DNA from: Platerodrilus igneus
Lineage: Eukaryota; Arthropoda; Insecta; Coleoptera; Lycidae
DNA: 64,000 nt
Reading direction: 5' to 3'
NCBI GenBank assembly: GCA_036346225.1
Contig: JARFIW010001339.1
Span: forward strand, 757,001-821,000
In this document: positions 46,260 through 56,542 of the stretch, in pieces
Position numbering within the stretch: the first letter of the stretch is position 1
How the letters are laid out: each line of letters opens with the position of its first letter
Notes under the pieces: model-generated
Seen by the model: only the letters and a program-made list of their open reading frames with translations
What the model was told of the DNA's origin: nothing
Database searches by the model: none
Program-made: the position numbers and the translations under genes

Positions 46260-49017
46260 TAATGCCAAACAAACTATTGTAAGTACCAAAGCATATTATA
46301 CCTCTATGCTCGATAGCTTTGGATTTACTCAACTAATTAAAGATCCAACACGAATAACATCCAATAGTCATACACTAATAGACCACATAATAGTAACTGA
46401 TACTGACACTATTGGTGAATCAGGCACTAAACATATGAGTAATTTTCAGATCACGAACTTGTCTTCTGCAATTTCTTAGTCAGTACATATAAACAATTGC
46501 CTAAAGTACACACCTTTAGAGATTTTCGTCAATTTGACTTTGTAAACTTTGATAACTCCTTGCAAAATATTGACTGGCCATTTATTCATTCCCTAAATAA
46601 CGTAGATGAAAAAATAACATACTTTAATAAAAACCTAATTACTCTTTTGACATATATGCTCCCCTTAAAACGTATGTACTTAGGAAACAGAAATTTCCAT
46701 GGATAACTGATGTTGTGAGGTTATTGATGAATCTAAGGGATGCAGCCTACAAACGTTTTAAAAAATACCGCAAACTAGAAAAATGGACATACTATAAATC
46801 ACTTCGCAACCTAACCACACTATCGATTAGAAATGAAAAAAAAGCTTATCTCACCAATGCATTAAATAAGAGTAATCCAAAAACGTTATGGAAAAATTTA
46901 CAATGTTGTGGAATATATTCCAAGCAAAAAAATTGTGATTTTCCCAGTCACTTAAAAAATGTAGATGATATTAACTCATATTTTAGTTCAATAAATGGAG
47001 TTGTGAAAAATAAAAACGGTGCACTAAAAATGTATAGCTATAAAAAATCTAATTTAAGTATGACATTTTCATTTACGCTTGTTTCTGAGGAGGAAGTAGG
47101 TAAAATTATTAACTCGATCAAAACTAAAGCAACCGGTAATGATAACCTAAATATAGATCTAATATGGCTATGCTGTCCATTTCTTATACCCGTTATTACA
47201 CACATAATTAATTCATCGATAATACAGGACACTTTTCCGCAAGCGTGGAAAATTGCAAACATTATACCTATCGCAAAAAATAAAAATCCAAAAAGCTTGC
47301 AAGATTTAAGGCCGATCAGCATTTTGCCAGTGGTGTCAAAAATTTTGGAAAAAATTATGGAATCCAAAATACGACAATATCTGGATAAAAATTCTCTTCT
47401 AGGTGACTATCAATCAGGTTTTCGACGTAATTTTAGCTGTACTTCGGCTTTACTTAATATTTCTGATGACATACTGAGAGCCACGGACGACGGTAAACTT
47501 ACAGTACTAGTTTTAATTGATTTTTCAAAGGCCTTTGATACAATTGATCATAAATTACTTTATGCTATATTGAATCATTACGGGTTTGAAAATAGTGCTA
47601 TAAGCTTAATTAAAAGTTACCTTACTGATAGATTATAATGTGTTGTATTAGACGGTAATCGTTCAGGACTATGCTCCGTCCGACGTGGGGTCCCCCAAGG
47701 TTCCGTACTAGGGCCATTATTGTTTACACTGTATTCAATAGATTTATGCAATGTTGCGCTTAAACACTGCTTTCATCAATCCGTCTTTACTTCAAACTGC
47801 ATGTGATGTTATCAACGAAAATCTAAATCGGTTAACAGTGTTGACTGAACTACATTCACTTAGTATCAATTCGTTAAAGTCGACGGTTTTAGTCTTTGGT
47901 TCCGATATTAATAGAACTGCAGTTCTACAAAAAATAAGCATTAAAGTTAAAAATATGGCAATTCCTATTAGGGATTCGTACAAAAATTTAGGTGTTGTTT
48001 TGGATAAAGATTTTAGGTTTAGAGAACACATAAATCTTTGCCTACGCAAATCGTATTGCGGTTTAAAATTAATTTATAATAATAGATGATTTCTGAACAA
48101 GGATATCAAGAGAATGCTATGCGAATCATTAGTGCTTTCGCATTTCAACTATTGCGATGTTCTTTATGGATCGTGCATTGATGTGGCAACGGCTAGGAAG
48201 ATCCAATTGGTGCAAAACTCTTGTCTGAGATTGGTGCACGGTATCCGACGGCGAGACCGCATATCGTACAAACTCAAGGAAGCTAACTGGCTTAGTATGG
48301 ACAAACAACGTACCTTGCACGCGGCTGTATTTTTTCACAAAATTGTTCAACTAAAATCACCTCCATATCTTTATTACAAAATTAGTTTCCGTACCAATCT
48401 ACTTCATTTAAATTTACGCCACAGAGGCCTTTTGGGTATACCCCGACATCGCACGGAATTATATAAGCGTTCATTTATATATCATATGTCCAGGGTTTAC
48501 AATACAATACCACTTACTTATAAAGAAATGACGGTCAGTACGTTTCGAAATAATGTAATTTTATGGCCCAAACTTCAAAACTAGCCTTAAAATATACTTT
48601 ATTTTTAAAATATATATATTTTTTTGTTTGTTTTTAATTAGTTACCTATTTGAGTTGTGTTGCTACAGTCAGCTTATCATAACGTTGTGCTTTCTTACAT
48701 AAATAGGAATATATTGTATAATTAAAACAATTGCTTAAGATATAGCTTACATTGCGACAGCAGTGTTCACAAAATTGGATAGTATTCAACCATAACTTAA
48801 TAAGTGTTATCAACAAAACGGTTTGTGAAATCTGTTACGCGATAATTCAAACGCGGGGTGGGGTAGAGCAGGGGCTTCCTCCTTCAGTAGGAAGCTATCT
48901 GATCACCATCGGTTTTCATACCTTAATGTGTATATTATTTATTTATATTATTATTAATTGTCACATATATTTTATAAAAGGTAAGAAATAAAATCCTAGT
49001 ATTATTGTTATTATTAA
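46260..49017 (+). mobile_element. Non-LTR retrotransposon, Jockey/CR1-like, 5'-truncated
   Basis: Contains the end of the AP-endonuclease (LIKDPTRITSNSHTLIDHII, then the SDHELVFCNF region across a frameshift near 46460), the linker, RT and C-terminal part, then a 3' UTR of about 430 bp ending in ATTATTGTTATTATTA. Inserted into the leader of element E. I did not find a clear target duplication. Confidence 0.85.
46715..48584 (+). pseudogene. LINE reverse transcriptase ORF2 fragment
   Basis: RT blocks in order: LRPISILPVVSKILEKIM, GFRRNFSCTSALLNI, VLIDFSKAFDTIDH, then after a TAA at 47636-47638, [19 protein letters not shown]. The next block, carrying the YxDD catalytic box, is deleted: the sequence jumps at about 47757 to the thumb region (INENLNRLT, then LNSLKSTVLVFG-type residues). 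A stop at 48087 separates the C-terminal part (48114-48584, HFNYCDVLYGSC, LVHGIRRRDRISY). Endonuclease remnants lie upstream at 46290-46490. Clade assignment rests on these blocks only. Confidence 0.88.
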
Positions 49018-49239
49018 AGTTTATTTCCCTAAGCTATTATCAACTGAATATTGATACTAGCTCGTAACAAAAATTTTAAGAAAAATAGTAAGAAATTTTT
49101 TTTTCTATGTACAATCTTATCACAATTTATTATTTTTTATTTTATCATTTCTAAAAAGAATTTACTCAGGAAACTTATTATTTAACAAGTGAATTATAAA
49201 GACGCATTTATATGCACAATTACTACATTATTGAGATAA

Positions 49240-49640
49240 ACAAAACGATTTATTCAGCAAAGTCTGAAGCTTTAACGTATAAAAAAAATGCAATTGTTTT
49301 TACCATTTTTATTTGCAGCAATTATTAGTACTGAAAAGATTAATTCAAACTTTATAAAGCTCTATAATTAAATACTTTCAACACAGCCAATTAACGAAAT
49401 TATATAATTATAAACGTTCATGCACTTTATTGTAACAAAACGAATTAATCATCTCAAAGACTGAAATAATACCATTAAGAAAACTTGAAAATTTATAATT
49501 GGACATTTTCAAGGCAACAAACTAACGGAAGTGTTTAATTATAAATATAGCATTTTACATATCATTGCAACACTTAATTAGTCGTTCAAGTCTGAACAAA
49601 AGCGTATAAATATAACGCAATTATTGCAGGAAATTATTAC
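49240..49640. repeat. Diverged repeats in element E leader
   Basis: Three loosely similar segments containing AAGTCTGAA or AAGACTGAA before an A-rich run lie at about 49245, 49440 and 49570. This parallels the repeated leader of element B but with a different spacing. Confidence 0.4.
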
Positions 49641-49894
49641 TTAGAAAAAACCTGAAACTCAATTCGCAACAATTGTAACATCTGCAACGTTATAAATAAA
49701 CACTCCAACGCGACAGTAATTGACAACACAATTACCAAGCACAAATTTTCAATGTAATTACAGCACTTTATGATTACAAAAAAAAATACGTAAAGCGATT
49801 CTTTAAATAACTGTAACAAACCACACTGAAAAGTAAATCTTAGGTTACACAAAAATAATACAAACTAAACTGAAAGCAACAATTAATTATTATT

Positions 49895-50968
49895 AACAAC
49901 CATAAACTTATACATAAAGCTTTATCTCGAGAGCATTCCACAATACGACGGAAGTCAAGCGCTACTAGTGATCTTCATAACCGCGTGCGAAATATTTTTG
50001 AAATCCTTCTACAAACCAGGAGACAGCGAATGCAACGTTTTACTCCTACGCCTAATAATAAGCAAGCTGACCGGCATAGCATTAACTCCAATTGCCAGTC
50101 GCGAAGATCTGATAGAATGGAAAGAATTCAAACGCAATCTGATTGTATATTTCGGAGACCAACAAAACATCAAATATCTAGTCCGCGATTTAATAAATTT
50201 AGGGATGGAAAATAATCAATCACCCTATCAATTTGGTATAAAATGTCAAGACGTACGAAGTTTAATTTTGACAAAGCTAAAAGGTTATTAAAAACAAAAA
50301 TGTACGATGAAATGGCCTTAGACACATACATCAATGCCTTGCCTGAGCGGTTATCGGACAAAATAGTATTTCAACACCCCCAAAATTTAGAGGAAGCAAT
50401 GAACATGATAGTAGAGGAAGAAAACGTGATGTACTACCAAAATAGATTGTATAACCCAAACGCAAATAAAAATTATTCACCAATGAAAACCATACAAGCC
50501 GCGAAACAAATATCCATGCAACCGAAATTTACACCATTTAACACAAACGAATCCACCACGAATTTACCACCCAAACTTTAATAACACAAACTTCCAAAAC
50601 CAATTTAGACAATTTCTAAAACAAACGTTTAATGCAAATTTTACAAAACCCGCATTCAATCCCAAGATTTAATCAAACTGTGAATCAACCAAGACAAACA
50701 CTCGGCGCAAACCTCATCAGAAACATACCGATGACGAATAACAACCCTAACGGTTATTACTAACCAACCGTTATGGACACTTCATCTGGTAACACTAGAT
50801 TAAAAACACAAAAATATCACAAATCCGACCAAACTATAACCAAATACGAATCTTTACCTCTGAAGAACTATTCTAAGTGGAAGATTTTAATAGTCATGAC
50901 ACGGTTAATTATGCAAATTCCAATAGAGACGATGAAACGAATTTTATAGCTTCTGATACCGCCTCGTA
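49895..50968 (+). pseudogene. Element E gag
   Basis: Homologue of the element B gag (11226-12413). Shared stretches include FLKSFYKPGD, LVRDLINL, NQSPYQFGIKCQDVRSLILT and DTYINALPERLSDKI. The start Met is lost, one frameshift lies near 50285 and others after 50560. The low-complexity C-terminal half is shorter and broken. The final residues (NFIASDTAS) align with the B terminus. No zinc knuckle. Confidence 0.85.
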
Positions 50969-51515
50969 AATCGATGATAATGCGAGACCGAGCTCCTTTT
51001 CGTTTGTGTCAGGAGCCATAGTAAAATTGATAAAAAACTGTATAAACCTTTTAAAATCAAATATAAGCTTTTCCAATTTTTCAGCAACATATTGTTTATT
51101 AGCTTCATCAGCGGCTTCAACTGGGTGAGCAAACATTGTGATACGCTGGTTTCTTGCATTGTAGACTTTATCTTTACGTTGTATATCATCAGAATTTTTT
51201 AGACAGTATGAAAAGTTTGATTCACGAGATTAACAGCAAACTTTTTAGAAACACAATCACTATCGTCTTTAGGCTCCATTACATCAACTAACCTTCTTTT
51301 ACGAAAACTAATTGTTTCTTTCCAGACTTGAATATAATAGTGCTTCTTTGATTAACTAAATCATATTCTTCTTTAGGATCTGATGAATTCACTACCCTTC
51401 TTTACTGCATATCGTATCCATCACTCTTCGACGTTAGCAGAAATCCTCGACCTGGAGGTCCACGTCGAATATCGGCATCTTTACGCTCTGAACGCCCGAA
51501 ACAATCGATGGGCAT
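50945..51515 (-). pseudogene. Polinton gene of unknown role
   Basis: Starts MPIDCFGRSERKDADIRRG, includes a GPPGRGF segment and, after a stop and frameshift, HPVEAADEANKQYV. This arrangement is familiar from small Maverick-encoded proteins of arthropods, but I know no biochemical function. It is the last gene of the minus-strand structural block. Its C terminus meets the end of element E, so the boundary near 50945-50968 is uncertain. Confidence 0.6.
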
Positions 51516-51905
51516 TTTAAAACGGTGTAATTATTTACTGAGCTCGCTGTATTATACCTTCTTCTCTCAATTCTTTTATTATGGACACCATATCGTTAAT
51601 GTTCTCTTTGCTAGTATTTCCAGCTCGGTTGGATGTGATCAGTAATTTTAACCGATTGATTAATTTATGTACACTGATCCAGTAGACATATCACACACGA
51701 TTGGAGTTTAGACTTTTATATATCTGAGTGGGTAGACCTAATCCCTATTTCTGCCTTGAGGATGTTTTGAAGTCCTCCGAAATTTCGTTAGATTTTGCAG
51801 CACATAATTTTCAAACTTTTTGTTATTTGTCAGAAACTTGTTTAAATCTTGCAATGTGTATGAGTTAAATTTTCTTTTAAAACTCAATGTTGACTTGATC
51901 ATGTC

Positions 51906-52379
51906 CTAGTAATTCGGTGAATCTTTGTTCAAGTTGAAATCACCATTTTCAGGTCTAATGTCTTTATAAATTAACAGATTGTATAGACCTCTAGTACCAG
52001 GGTATATCATATTGCTTAAGGTGATGTCGCTAGTTTCCGGATTAATCTCCAGCACGCTTTTCCCCAAACTCCATTCGCTTTTTTCAGGGTTATATTTTAT
52101 TCCATAAATTGATTTGTCAATATTTTCGTCTTCTTCCCGAGCTAACACGTCCGCATAGTAAAGATGAAACGGTTCTTCTGGAACGAGTTGCTTAATTTTC
52201 TTTATAGGTGCTTCTATGTCTTCGACTTTAATCTTTTTTATAGGTTTCGGCATTTTTTCTACTATTCCTTGTAATTGGGAAGCGGTGACTTGTAAGGGCT
52301 CAAACAATTGTTTATGAGCTTCTTTGAATTCTTGTTGAGAGGTAGTGTAACCCTTCTTGTACTCCACAAACTTTTTCAT
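51906..52379 (-). CDS. Polinton gene, DUF8207-like
   Basis: 157 codons, intact. A Lys-rich N-terminal half is followed by LGKSVLEINPETSDITLSN and YPGTRGLYNLLIYKD. Proteins with this YxGTxGLYxLL stretch are common in arthropod Mavericks. I believe this corresponds to the domain called DUF8207, but that name is from memory. No function known. It is read after the ATPase gene on the same strand, and the start ATG at 52379 is the first in frame. Confidence 0.65.
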   Translation of the reverse strand: MKKFVEYKKGYTTSQQEFKEAHKQLFEPLQVTASQLQGIVEKMPKPIKKIKVEDIEAPIKKIKQLVPEEPFHLYYADVLAREEDENIDKSIYGIKYNPEKSEWSLGKSVLEINPETSDITLSNMIYPGTRGLYNLLIYKDIRPENGDFNLNKDSPNY

Positions 52380-52479
52380 ACGGCATCCTGCATAAAATGA
52401 AGCTTACGTTTATTTGCAATAAAATCTTTAACGTCCGTCATCATGAAACTTCGGATTGAGGCTAACCATTAACGTCTTC

Positions 52480-53341
52480 TTCTATACTTATATACTCATC
52501 GGAATTTTTCAATATCGCCCTCTATAGACATTAAAATCTATTACATTAGTAATAAAACTATGTTTCGAGTCACCACCATTCCAGCATCGCTGGCAAATTT
52601 GTTTAAATTTCGGATATGTCATGTCACCGCTTAATATAAATATATACCGAAGATTTGTATCGTTTTGCTTCCAGATTACAATAATATTGGTGTTATCTCT
52701 AAGTCCGTGCTCTACTGCGCTGACATACGTTTGACACTAGTAAAAGGAATCAATGCTCTTATGCCTACCAAAGGAGAAAACTGGGCGATCTGGTTTTGTT
52801 CGTTTGCAGGAATATAATCAAAGACAGTAATTGAATCTTCTTTAGCATTCTATGGCCCAATCAAATCGTCGTAGTTTCTAAATTCGTGGTAACCGATTTC
52901 TTCTCTTAAAGGTTCAAATACACTTCTTAACAGTTCATATTTCGGTTGATACAGGCTTTTTGAAAAGAGACGTTTTGGAATCGAAATCCGTTATCGTGCA
53001 AAATAAGCGAGATTAAAGCATTTGTTTTCCGCAGTTGGATGGACCGGCGAATATTGCTTGTTTATTGCATGGAAACAAAAGTCCGTGTTTACCCATATTG
53101 CTAGGTACGGAAACCAAGAATTCGTCAAAGTTCTGCACCGGTATTTTAAATTCTTGTATAACATCACCCATGTCTCTCACATCGCCTTGTCTAGAAATAC
53201 CATTCTTCTTTTGGGGTTTACGGAGATCCAAATGCCTGCTAAACGTCCTTCTGAGTATACAATACAGCCTACTTGCAGAATTAACACTATACCTTTTTGT
53301 ATTTCATTAATTGCTTTCTCTAAAGATTTCTTGGCGTACAT
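52480..53341 (-). pseudogene. Polinton packaging ATPase (A32/FtsK-HerA type)
   Basis: Genome-packaging ATPase. The start near 53341 (MYAKKSLEKA) is followed after a frameshift by LLFPCNKQAIFAGPSNCGK, whose GPSNCGK is the Walker A loop as found in Maverick ATPases. Downstream the reading shifts frame repeatedly but still shows EEIGYHEFRNYDDLIG and an ITVFDY Walker-B-like stretch near 52830. At least three indels and two stops make it non-functional. It lies between the capsid-like gene and the DUF8207-like gene. Confidence 0.82.
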
Positions 53342-53404
53342 CTTTCAAATGTAAGTTTAAACTGATTCAAATTGAAAATAACACCCCTTATATACCAGCA
53401 TTAC

Positions 53405-53510
53405 AGGAATGCGCATGGGCAGGGGTGGGCATGCGCAGACGTGCGCATGGCCATTGATGCGCATGCTCATTGGTGCGTGTGGGCAGGGGTGTGCCTGGGC
53501 GTACACCGGG
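53405..53510. promoter_or_regulatory. GC-rich cluster of TGCGCATG motifs
   Basis: TGCGCATG occurs at 53410, 53442 and 53458, and its reverse complement CATGCGCA at 53430, in an otherwise AT-rich gap upstream of the ATPase gene. The core GCGCATGC is the binding site of NRF-1/Ewg-type factors. A single copy (GCATGCGCA) lies at 56172 in the divergent promoter. Confidence 0.5.
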
Positions 53511-53608
53511 ATGCGTCAGGAACTGCGGTGGACCACCAAAAATCTAATTAATATTAAAACTCCATAGATTGTATACAATTTTAATAAAAAGCAATACATA
53601 TGCAATAT

Positions 53609-53962
53609 CTAATTGTGAATATATCTGTTAACAGCTTCTGTGAAAGGATCATATTCAAACATGGAGTCATGTATAATTAAAGTATAAGCCTTCATTGACT
53701 TTTCAAAATTTCTTGATCCTTCTAATTCCATTCTTACGTCAACCGTTGCGTCCTTGATGCTTCTAAATTGACGACGACAGTCGATTACAAAGACGGGTGA
53801 TTCCTTAAACTTGCTGTAGTCCACTAAACATTTATTAGATGTTTTGTTCGGGTAGTATTTTTCCATAAAAGTTGCGTATAATATGTACATCGCTAAGTAG
53901 TCATTCTGTTCAAAGTCCAAATTCATGCGATTTTGAGGAAACGCCTGAGAGTTTAGATACAC
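53609..53962 (-). pseudogene. Polinton capsid-like protein, C-terminal fragment
   Basis: The 117 codons contain MYLNSQAFPQNRMNLDFEQN, VIDCRRQFRSIKDATVDVR and AYTLIIHDSMFEYDP. This is the C-terminal signature of the F54H12.2-like family of Maverick proteins, considered the double jelly-roll major capsid protein. Known members are several hundred residues. Here only the end is readable and the upstream part is shifted or lost. The assignment to capsid follows published predictions for the family. Confidence 0.75.
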
Positions 53963-54049
53963 TTTGACATTGGTTATTTAGGCATTCGTAAAGCTTGTAG
54001 CATTTTCTTCTTTCTTGTCATATTTTCCATTTTGCAAGACCATTAATAT

Positions 54050-54400
54050 CCACCAAACCTTTTGTTTCGTTTGATACTTTAATTCTCTTACTCCCCTATA
54101 AATATGAAACTTCCATGGGGGTATGTGATGTTATCACTGCTATTGATTTCAATTGAAATCCGATCGTTGTTATTTGCATTCAAAGTAAAGAGAAGATATG
54201 TATAATAATCTTCTTTTATTATGGTTTCGTGCAATTTATAACTTCCAAACACATTCAATTTGGGAACGTCCTCATATTTAAGCCTTCCAAGTTTGACGTT
54301 TTCGCCACCGTTGAGATCTAAACTGCGCTTATTCCTATACCACCCATTATTTTTAACTTTTAATCCCTAGGACTTTAAGAAACGTATTTATTCAGCTTTT
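54050..54400 (-). pseudogene. Polinton structural-region fragment
   Basis: Continuous frame of about 85 codons (VKLGRLKYEDVPKLNVFGSY, YTYLLFTLNANNND, ITYPHGSFIFIG) between the PLA2-like gene and the capsid-like fragment. Beta-rich in appearance. It might be a minor capsid protein or the N-terminal part of a neighbour. I do not recognise a family with confidence. Confidence 0.45.
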
Positions 54401-54429
54401 TCAAGTTGTTGGAACCAACTCCTTCTATT

Positions 54430-54861
54430 GCAGATCGATTTTCTTCAGGAATACTCCTTTGAAACTTATTTTCTTCTTAGGACCCATACCCATTTTTTTC
54501 TTCGCTTTTATAGCGTTTGTCACAAACCAAGCTGCAGTCTTTTCACCAAACTTTGCGTCCTTGAACTTAACTCTTCCCCAGGCTTCTTCTTCTAAAATTT
54601 ATCTGCTTGATGTCTAGCTTGGAGATCGTCGGGGTACTTGGAGTAAGCAATGTCGTGGTCCCTGCACAAACGATCCAACTCGTTTGTTCTAGGCTCGCCT
54701 CGGGCTAACCGCTTTTCTAATCGCGTTCCAGGACCACAATAAGAATAACTTGGAATGTGGAGCTTGAATGGTAAATTATTTATAGCTATGTTAACTAATC
54801 CCCTACCAGAATGCACAATCATAGATGTGCACCCTTCAACAAACAATAAGTAAATGAACAA
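54430..54861 (-). pseudogene. Phospholipase A2-like domain gene of the Polinton
   Basis: Carries a PLA2-like domain of the type shared by parvovirus VP1 proteins and insect Mavericks. Visible: a hydrophobic start, then SYSYCGPGTRLEKRL with the YxGxG calcium loop, and LDRLCRDHDIAYSKY with the catalytic HD pair. A one-base shift near 54592 moves the rest out of frame, and a Lys-rich C terminus (KAKKKMGMG) can be recognised in another frame to about 54470. In densoviruses this activity helps leave the endosome. Here the role is inferred only and the gene is broken. Confidence 0.85.
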
Positions 54862-55005
54862 TAAAAATGTAAAACATCTCTATTTATACTTTTTCAGCTA
54901 TATACAGATTTTACAAAATTTGTACATAATAATAATTTAAACAAAGTTCTCATTACACAAAATCTTTTTAATTTGCTGGGAATAATAACCACCGTCTCCC
55001 TCTTC

Positions 55006-55222
55006 TAATTTTTCTTGGGTATGAAACCACTAAGGGTTTTTAGAATTGTATTTATTTACGTTTCGATCCATGACCAAAATTTTTTATTATTTTAACAACG
55101 ATCCTAGGTCATAGATCAAAAGGTAAATAAAGACAATTTTAAAAACTCTGAGTGGTTTAATACCCAAGAAAAATTAAGAAGAATACAAAACAAACCACAA
55201 CAAACATACAGGGAGTATTCAG
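55006..55222. mobile_element. Palindromic MITE-like insertion
   Basis: Arms of about 70 bp (55006-55074 and 55106-55177) are reverse complements with few mismatches (CTTGGGTATGAAACCACT against its inverted copy). The unit is flanked by direct repeats CGTCTCCCTCTTC at 54993-55005 and 55223-55235. Confidence 0.75.
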
Positions 55223-55437
55223 CGTCTCCCTCTTCGCCATTGTTTTTATTTAAAGGATTCTAGTTCTGAAGCGATGCGATAAACGCTTTTGCCTTTTATT
55301 TAACTTGTTGTTATATGACAGAGCTGGAATTATTTGAAATTTTCCATTGCTTACACATTTTCAAACGCGATCGCACGTCCTTAACATATCTATCAGGGCT
55401 GCACATGATTATTTTTAAAGCACTTAAATAGTTCTGG

Positions 55438-55749
55438 CTATTTCCATCGATGAATAGATAGATAATTACATACTTGAATCTCGCTCTCCAGCAACATTTT
55501 TGTTCGTTGTTCTTCTTGTGTTAAGCACACTAATTGATTGTAAAACGGTTGAAATTCCCGATTATTTATTTGGTTTAAGTTATATGTTAATAACTCCCGC
55601 ATGCGAAATAATCTCTGTAACTCATGTTCACTCAAAGAGATAACAGTAACGCTCTTTGTAAGTTGTAGTATAAACGAATCCTCTTCTTCTTGAAACCCAC
55701 TTCCGCCCATAGCAGCCTTGGCACACCATTTATTTTCTTCCAATCTCAA
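55438..55749 (-). pseudogene. Polinton gene, unrecognised
   Basis: 103 codons with a helical, Leu/Glu-rich middle (ELQRLFRMRELLTYNLNQIN). Same strand as the structural block and 36 bp after the next gene upstream. No motif identified. Confidence 0.45.
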
Positions 55750-55784
55750 ATCAAACTCGTTACCAAGTTGAAAATGTATGTCGC

Positions 55785-56110
55785 TTATTTCTTAACATCT
55801 TGAGCAAATCGGTTCACCATAAGTTCTAGTCGGAGATCGCAAAAGTTGTTCCAATCTTCGACTCCTAATTTGATACAATAACTGTTGCAGCTTCTATTGT
55901 AACACACAATTTGAAGTACTGCTCGTAAATCTCCATACAAGTCAAAACCAATTTCCACATTATGGTGATTAGAAAAAGCAGGCAATACGAATTCGCTTAA
56001 ATTGTACGTAACTTTTTCCACTAATCTGTTAACGTATACTTGCGGCACTCTCGCATCATACGTAACATCGAAACCAGAGAATTCCGTTATTTTAATAACA
56101 CGTCTGATCA
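55785..56110 (-). pseudogene. Polinton gene, unrecognised (first of the structural block)
   Basis: The open part 56048-55785 (87 codons) has YNLSEFVLPAF, VEIGFDLYGDLRAVLQIV and several Cys. The reading probably begins a little upstream, toward 56110. It is the gene next to the divergent promoter. No function assigned. Confidence 0.45.
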
Positions 56111-56542
56111 GTTCAAAAATTTCTTATAAACTGAAGCCGTCTTAAACTAAAATTAAATAAGAGTACTTAACGCATGCGCAAATTTTACAAAACTCTTTGC
56201 AAGTGCTGACAGGAAAAAAAATAATACGTCAAGGCTATTAGTTATATCTTTTAGAATTACAATAATTAACCAAAGTATTGGAAAGTTTTAGAATATTTAA
56301 CTAGTTCTCTCAACGTGAAAATATTTACCCTAAAGGTATACTAATCTAACTACCTCGTTCAAGGCTTAAGTTGTTAGTAAAACGAATAGCCCTACGATAT
56401 GTTTTATGAAAAGTAACTACGGGCTCCCATCTAATTAAATGGACTCGTCCGCAGGTATATAAATCGGTACCTTACGCGTGATTGTTAGTTTTCTTTTTGC
56501 TTTAGCAAGAGAAGTCGAGTTTAAGAACCCGTACGCGTTGTT
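56111..56542. promoter_or_regulatory. Divergent Polinton promoter region
   Basis: The gap between the minus-strand structural genes and the plus-strand polymerase gene. It holds GCATGCGCA (56172-56180) and, for the plus strand, TATATAAA at 56456-56463, about 80 bp before the first ATG at 56543. Confidence 0.6.

Larger units (their letters stand above)
45790..50968 (+). mobile_element. Element E: Gypsy of the B family, broken
   Basis: Plus strand: truncated LTR (45790-about 46106), primer site TGGCGCAGTCG (46108-46118), leader, a LINE inserted in the leader (about 46260-49017), more leader, then gag. Sequence around the primer site (AAAGGCCCGAA..., AAAAGGGCA) and gag match element B. Pol and the 3' LTR are absent. 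It lies between the Polinton repeats and the Polinton structural genes. Confidence 0.75.

Noticed and set aside
55438..56048. Cellular gene origin for the two small ORFs
   Set aside because: Strand, spacing and neighbours fit the Polinton block. No splice-site pattern or host family was seen.
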